Source: Arenicola marina (lineage: Eukaryota > Annelida > Polychaeta > Arenicolidae). From it: a stretch of DNA of 64,000 nt. Made by a program: the position numbers and the translations under genes. Positions 61,201 through 64,000 of the stretch are shown piece by piece (within the stretch, counting starts at the first letter, position 1; each line of letters begins with the position of its first letter). Under the pieces are notes generated by a model. It was not told the origin of the DNA. It was given only the letters and a program-made list of their open reading frames with translations, and searched no databases. The stretch is from positions 3,504,827 through 3,568,826 of the forward strand of contig OZ025264.1 of NCBI GenBank assembly GCA_964019135.1, in the 5' to 3' direction.

Positions 61201-64000
61201 GCATGGCCCTATGTCCACTGTACTCCTCATAGCATGGCCCTATATCCACTGTACTCCACATAGCATGGCCCTATGTCCACTGTACTCCACATAGCATGGC
61301 CCTATGCCCACTGTACTCCACATACAATGGCCTTATGTCCACTGAACTCCATATAGCATGGCCCTATGTCCACTGTACTCCACATACAATGGCCCTATGT
61401 CCACTGTACTCCATATAGCATGGCCCTATGTCCACTGTACTCCACATACAATGGCCCTATGTCCACTGTACTCCATATAGCATGGCCCTATGTCCACTGT
61501 ACTCCTCATCGCATGGCCCTATATCCACTGTACTCCACATAGCATGGCCCTATGTCCACTGTACTCCACATAGCATGGCCCTATGCCCACTGTACTCCAC
61601 ATACAATGGCCTTATGTCCACTGAACTCCATATAGCATGGCCATATGTCCACTGTACTCCACATAGCATGGCCCTATGTCCACTGTACTCCATATAGCAT
61701 GGCCCTATGTCCACTGTACTCACCATAGCATGGCCCTATGTCCACTGCCCTCAACATAGCATGGCCCTATGTCCACTGTACTCCACATAGCATGGCCCTA
61801 TGCCCACTGTACTCCACATAGCATGGCCCTATGTCCACTTTACTCCTCATAGCATGGCCCTATGTCCACTGTACTCAACATAGCATGGCCCTATGTCCAC
61901 TGTACTCCTCATAGCATGGCCCTATATCCACTGTACTCCACATAGCATGGCCCTATGTCCACTGTACTCCACATAGCATGGCCCTATGCCCACTGTACTC
62001 CACATGCAATGGCCTTATGTTCACTGTACTCCATATAGCATGACCCTTTGTCCACTGTACTCCACATAGCATGGCCCTATGTCCACTGTACTCCATATAG
62101 CATGGCCCTATATCCACTGTACTCAACATAGCATGGCCCTATGTCCACTGTACTCCATATAGCATGGCCCTATGTCCACTGTACTCAACATAGCATGGCC
62201 CTATGTCCACTTTACTCCATATAGCATGGCCCTATGTCCACTGTACTCAACATAGCATGGCCCTATGTCCACTGCCCTCAACATAGCATGGCCCTATGTC
62301 CACTGTACTCCACATAGCATGGTCCTATGTCCACTGTACTCCTCATAGCATGGCCCTATGTCCACTGTACTCCACATAGCATGGCCCTATGTCCACTGTA
62401 CTCCACATAGCATGGCCCTATGCCCACTGTACTCCACATACAATGGCCTTATGTCCACTGCACTCCATATAGCATGGCCCTATGTCCACTGTACTCTACA
62501 TAGCATGGCCCTATGTCCACTGTACTCCATATAGCATGGCCCTATGTCCACTGTACTCAACATAGCATGGCCCTATGTCCACTGTACTCAACATAGCATG
62601 GCCCTATGTCCACTGTACTCCACATAGTATGGCCCTATGCCCGCTGTACTCCACATACAATGGCCTTATGTCCACTGTACTCCATATAGCATGGCCCTAT
62701 GTCCACTGTACTCCACATAGCATGGCCCTATGTCCACTGTACTCCACATAGCATGGCCCTATGCCCACTGTACTCCACATACAATGGCTTTATGTCCACT
62801 GCACTCCATATAGCATGGCCCTATGTCCACTGTACTCCACATAGCATGGCCCTATGTCCACTGTACACCACATAGCATGGCCCTATGTCCACTGTACTCC
62901 ATATAGCATGGCCCTATGTCCACTGTACTCCACATAGCATGGCCCTATGCCTACTGTACTCCACATAGCATGGTCTTATGCCTACTGTACTCCACATAGC
63001 ATGGTCTTATGCCCACTGTACTCCACTTAACATGGTTCCATGCCTACTGTACTCCACATAGCTTGACCCTATGCCCACTGTACTCCACATAGCATGACCC
63101 TATGCCTACTGTACTCCACATAGCATGGTTCCATGCCTACTGTACTCCACAGAGCATGGCTCCATGCCTACTGTACTCCACACAGCATGGCCCTATGTCC
63201 ACTGTACTCCAAATACAATGGCCGCATGTCCACTGTACTCCACATAGCATGGCCCTATGTCCACTGTACTCCACATAGCATGGCCCTATGTCCACTGTAC
63301 TCCTCATAGCATGGCCCTATGTCCACTGTACTCCACATAGCATGGCCCTATGTCCACTGTACTCCACATAGCATGGCCCTATGTCCAATGTTTTCAATAT
63401 AGCATGACCCTATCTCCACTGTACTCCACATAGCATGACACTATGTCCACTGTACTCCACATAGCATGGCCCTATGTCCACTGTACTCCACATAGCATGG
63501 CCCTACGTCCACTTTACTCCACATAGCATGACTCTATGTCCACTGTACTCCTCATAGCATGGCCCTATGTCCACTGTACTCAACATAGCATGGCCCTATG
63601 TCCACTGTACTCCTCATAGCATGGCCCTATATCCACTGTACTCCACATAGCATGGCCCTATGTCCACTGTACTCCACATAGCATGGCCCTATGCCCACTG
63701 TACTCCACATACAATGGCATTATGTCCACTGAACTCCATATAGCATGGCCCTATGTCCACTGTACTCCACATACAATGGCCCTATGTCCACTGTACTCCA
63801 TATAGCATGGCCCTATGTCCACTGTACTCCACATACAATGGCCCTATGTCCACTGTACTCCATATAGCATGGCCCTATGTCCACTGTACTCCTCATCGCA
63901 TGGCCCTATATCCACTGTACTCCACATAGCATGGCCCTATGTCCACTGTACTCCACATAGCATGGCCCTGTGCCCACTGTACTCCACATACAATGGCCTT
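58231..64000 (+). repeat. Long-range block duplications in the 31-bp array (offsets of 73, 71 and 77 units)
   Basis: CCCTATTTCC occurs at 58231 and 60494 (2263 = 73x31), and CGGCACTCC near 58490 and 60691 (2201 = 71x31), which implies a two-unit indel between the copies. AATGTTTTCAATATAGC at about 61000 and 63387 and GGCCGCATG at 60833 and 63220 are 2387 bp = 77x31 apart. That block runs from about 60790-61613 to 63177-64000 and may continue beyond the window. Confidence 0.85.

Larger units (their letters stand above)
49283..64000 (+). repeat. 31-bp minisatellite array, about 475 copies, continues past right edge
   Basis: The unit is ATAGCATGGCCCTATGTCCA followed by CTGTACTCCAC. Variants include CTCAAC, CTCCAAATACAATGG, CTCCATATAGC, CTCCTCATAGC, GCCTTATG and CCCTATGCCC. 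The register is mostly kept, with rare slips (for example a two-base gain near 51525 and a one-base loss near 54381). Higher-order duplications have exact multiples of 31 bp. A divergent cluster of units with GGTTCCATGCCTACTG and GGTCTTATGCCTACTG lies at about 62950-63180. Small open frames (66-120 codons) on both strands are by-products. Confidence 0.98.

Noticed and set aside
49283-64000. CRISPR array (regular direct repeats)
   Set aside because: Repeats are head-to-tail with no unique spacers, no cas genes are present, and the context is eukaryotic. The same holds for the 29-, 38- and 43-bp arrays.
1-64000. Bacterial or phage defence, biosynthetic or mobile gene system
   Set aside because: There are no operon-like ORFs, no ribosome binding sites and no recognisable enzymes. 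The window is eukaryotic repeat DNA.

Overview
This window looks like animal (metazoan) nuclear DNA made mostly of tandem repeats. I find no intact protein-coding gene and no intact RNA gene. Three things point to a eukaryote: a tRNA-derived SINE-like head near 12.6 kb, a decayed C-terminal fragment of a non-LTR retrotransposon reverse transcriptase near 18.2 kb (Tx1/L1-like CX2CX8HX4C motif), and AT-rich islands between GC-rich minisatellites. There are no closely packed ORFs with ribosome binding sites. An aquatic invertebrate is a guess from this style of genome; the species cannot be read from the sequence.

By my count about 52 of 64 kb (roughly four fifths) lies in 18 long minisatellite arrays. 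In order: 34/35 bp (1-2330), 38 bp (3003-4177), 27 bp (4361-7592), 18 bp (8735-12480), 26 bp (15747-18149), 29 bp (18476-19915), 12 bp (20162-22414), 12 bp again (24220-25615), a different 27 bp unit (25903-26664), 52/48 bp (27920-30132), 43 bp (30995-35669, with a decayed 35-bp tail to about 35890), 20 bp (36095-38987), 14 bp (39431-41047), the 43 bp family again in inverted orientation (41050-41770), 59 bp (41995-46323), 40 bp (46725-47658), 29/38 bp (47659-49065), and 31 bp (49283 to the right edge, about 475 copies). Several carry higher-order repeats whose periods are exact multiples of the unit: 1161 = 27x43, 1178 = 38x31, 918 = 51x18, and 244 = 52+4x48.

The non-repeat islands are short. 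The largest are 7593-8734, 12481-15746, 22415-24219, 26665-27919 and 30133-30994. They hold the SINE-like head, two inverted copies of an approximately 383-bp dispersed element with TIR-like ends (14691-15072 and 27103-27485), a direct duplication of about 205 bp flanking the second 12-bp array, small homopolymer and G-rich tracts, and otherwise nothing I recognise.

The very long open frames inside arrays follow from unit lengths that are multiples of three or lack stops. In the 27-bp array the changes between units are mostly non-synonymous, which argues against coding. The most interesting signals are structural: one repeat family in opposite orientations, exact integer-multiple duplications, G-quadruplex-prone arrays, and arrays that multiply short regulatory or splice-like motifs. 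These include branch-point-like, acceptor-like and donor-like units lying in that order on one strand between 36 and 46 kb.
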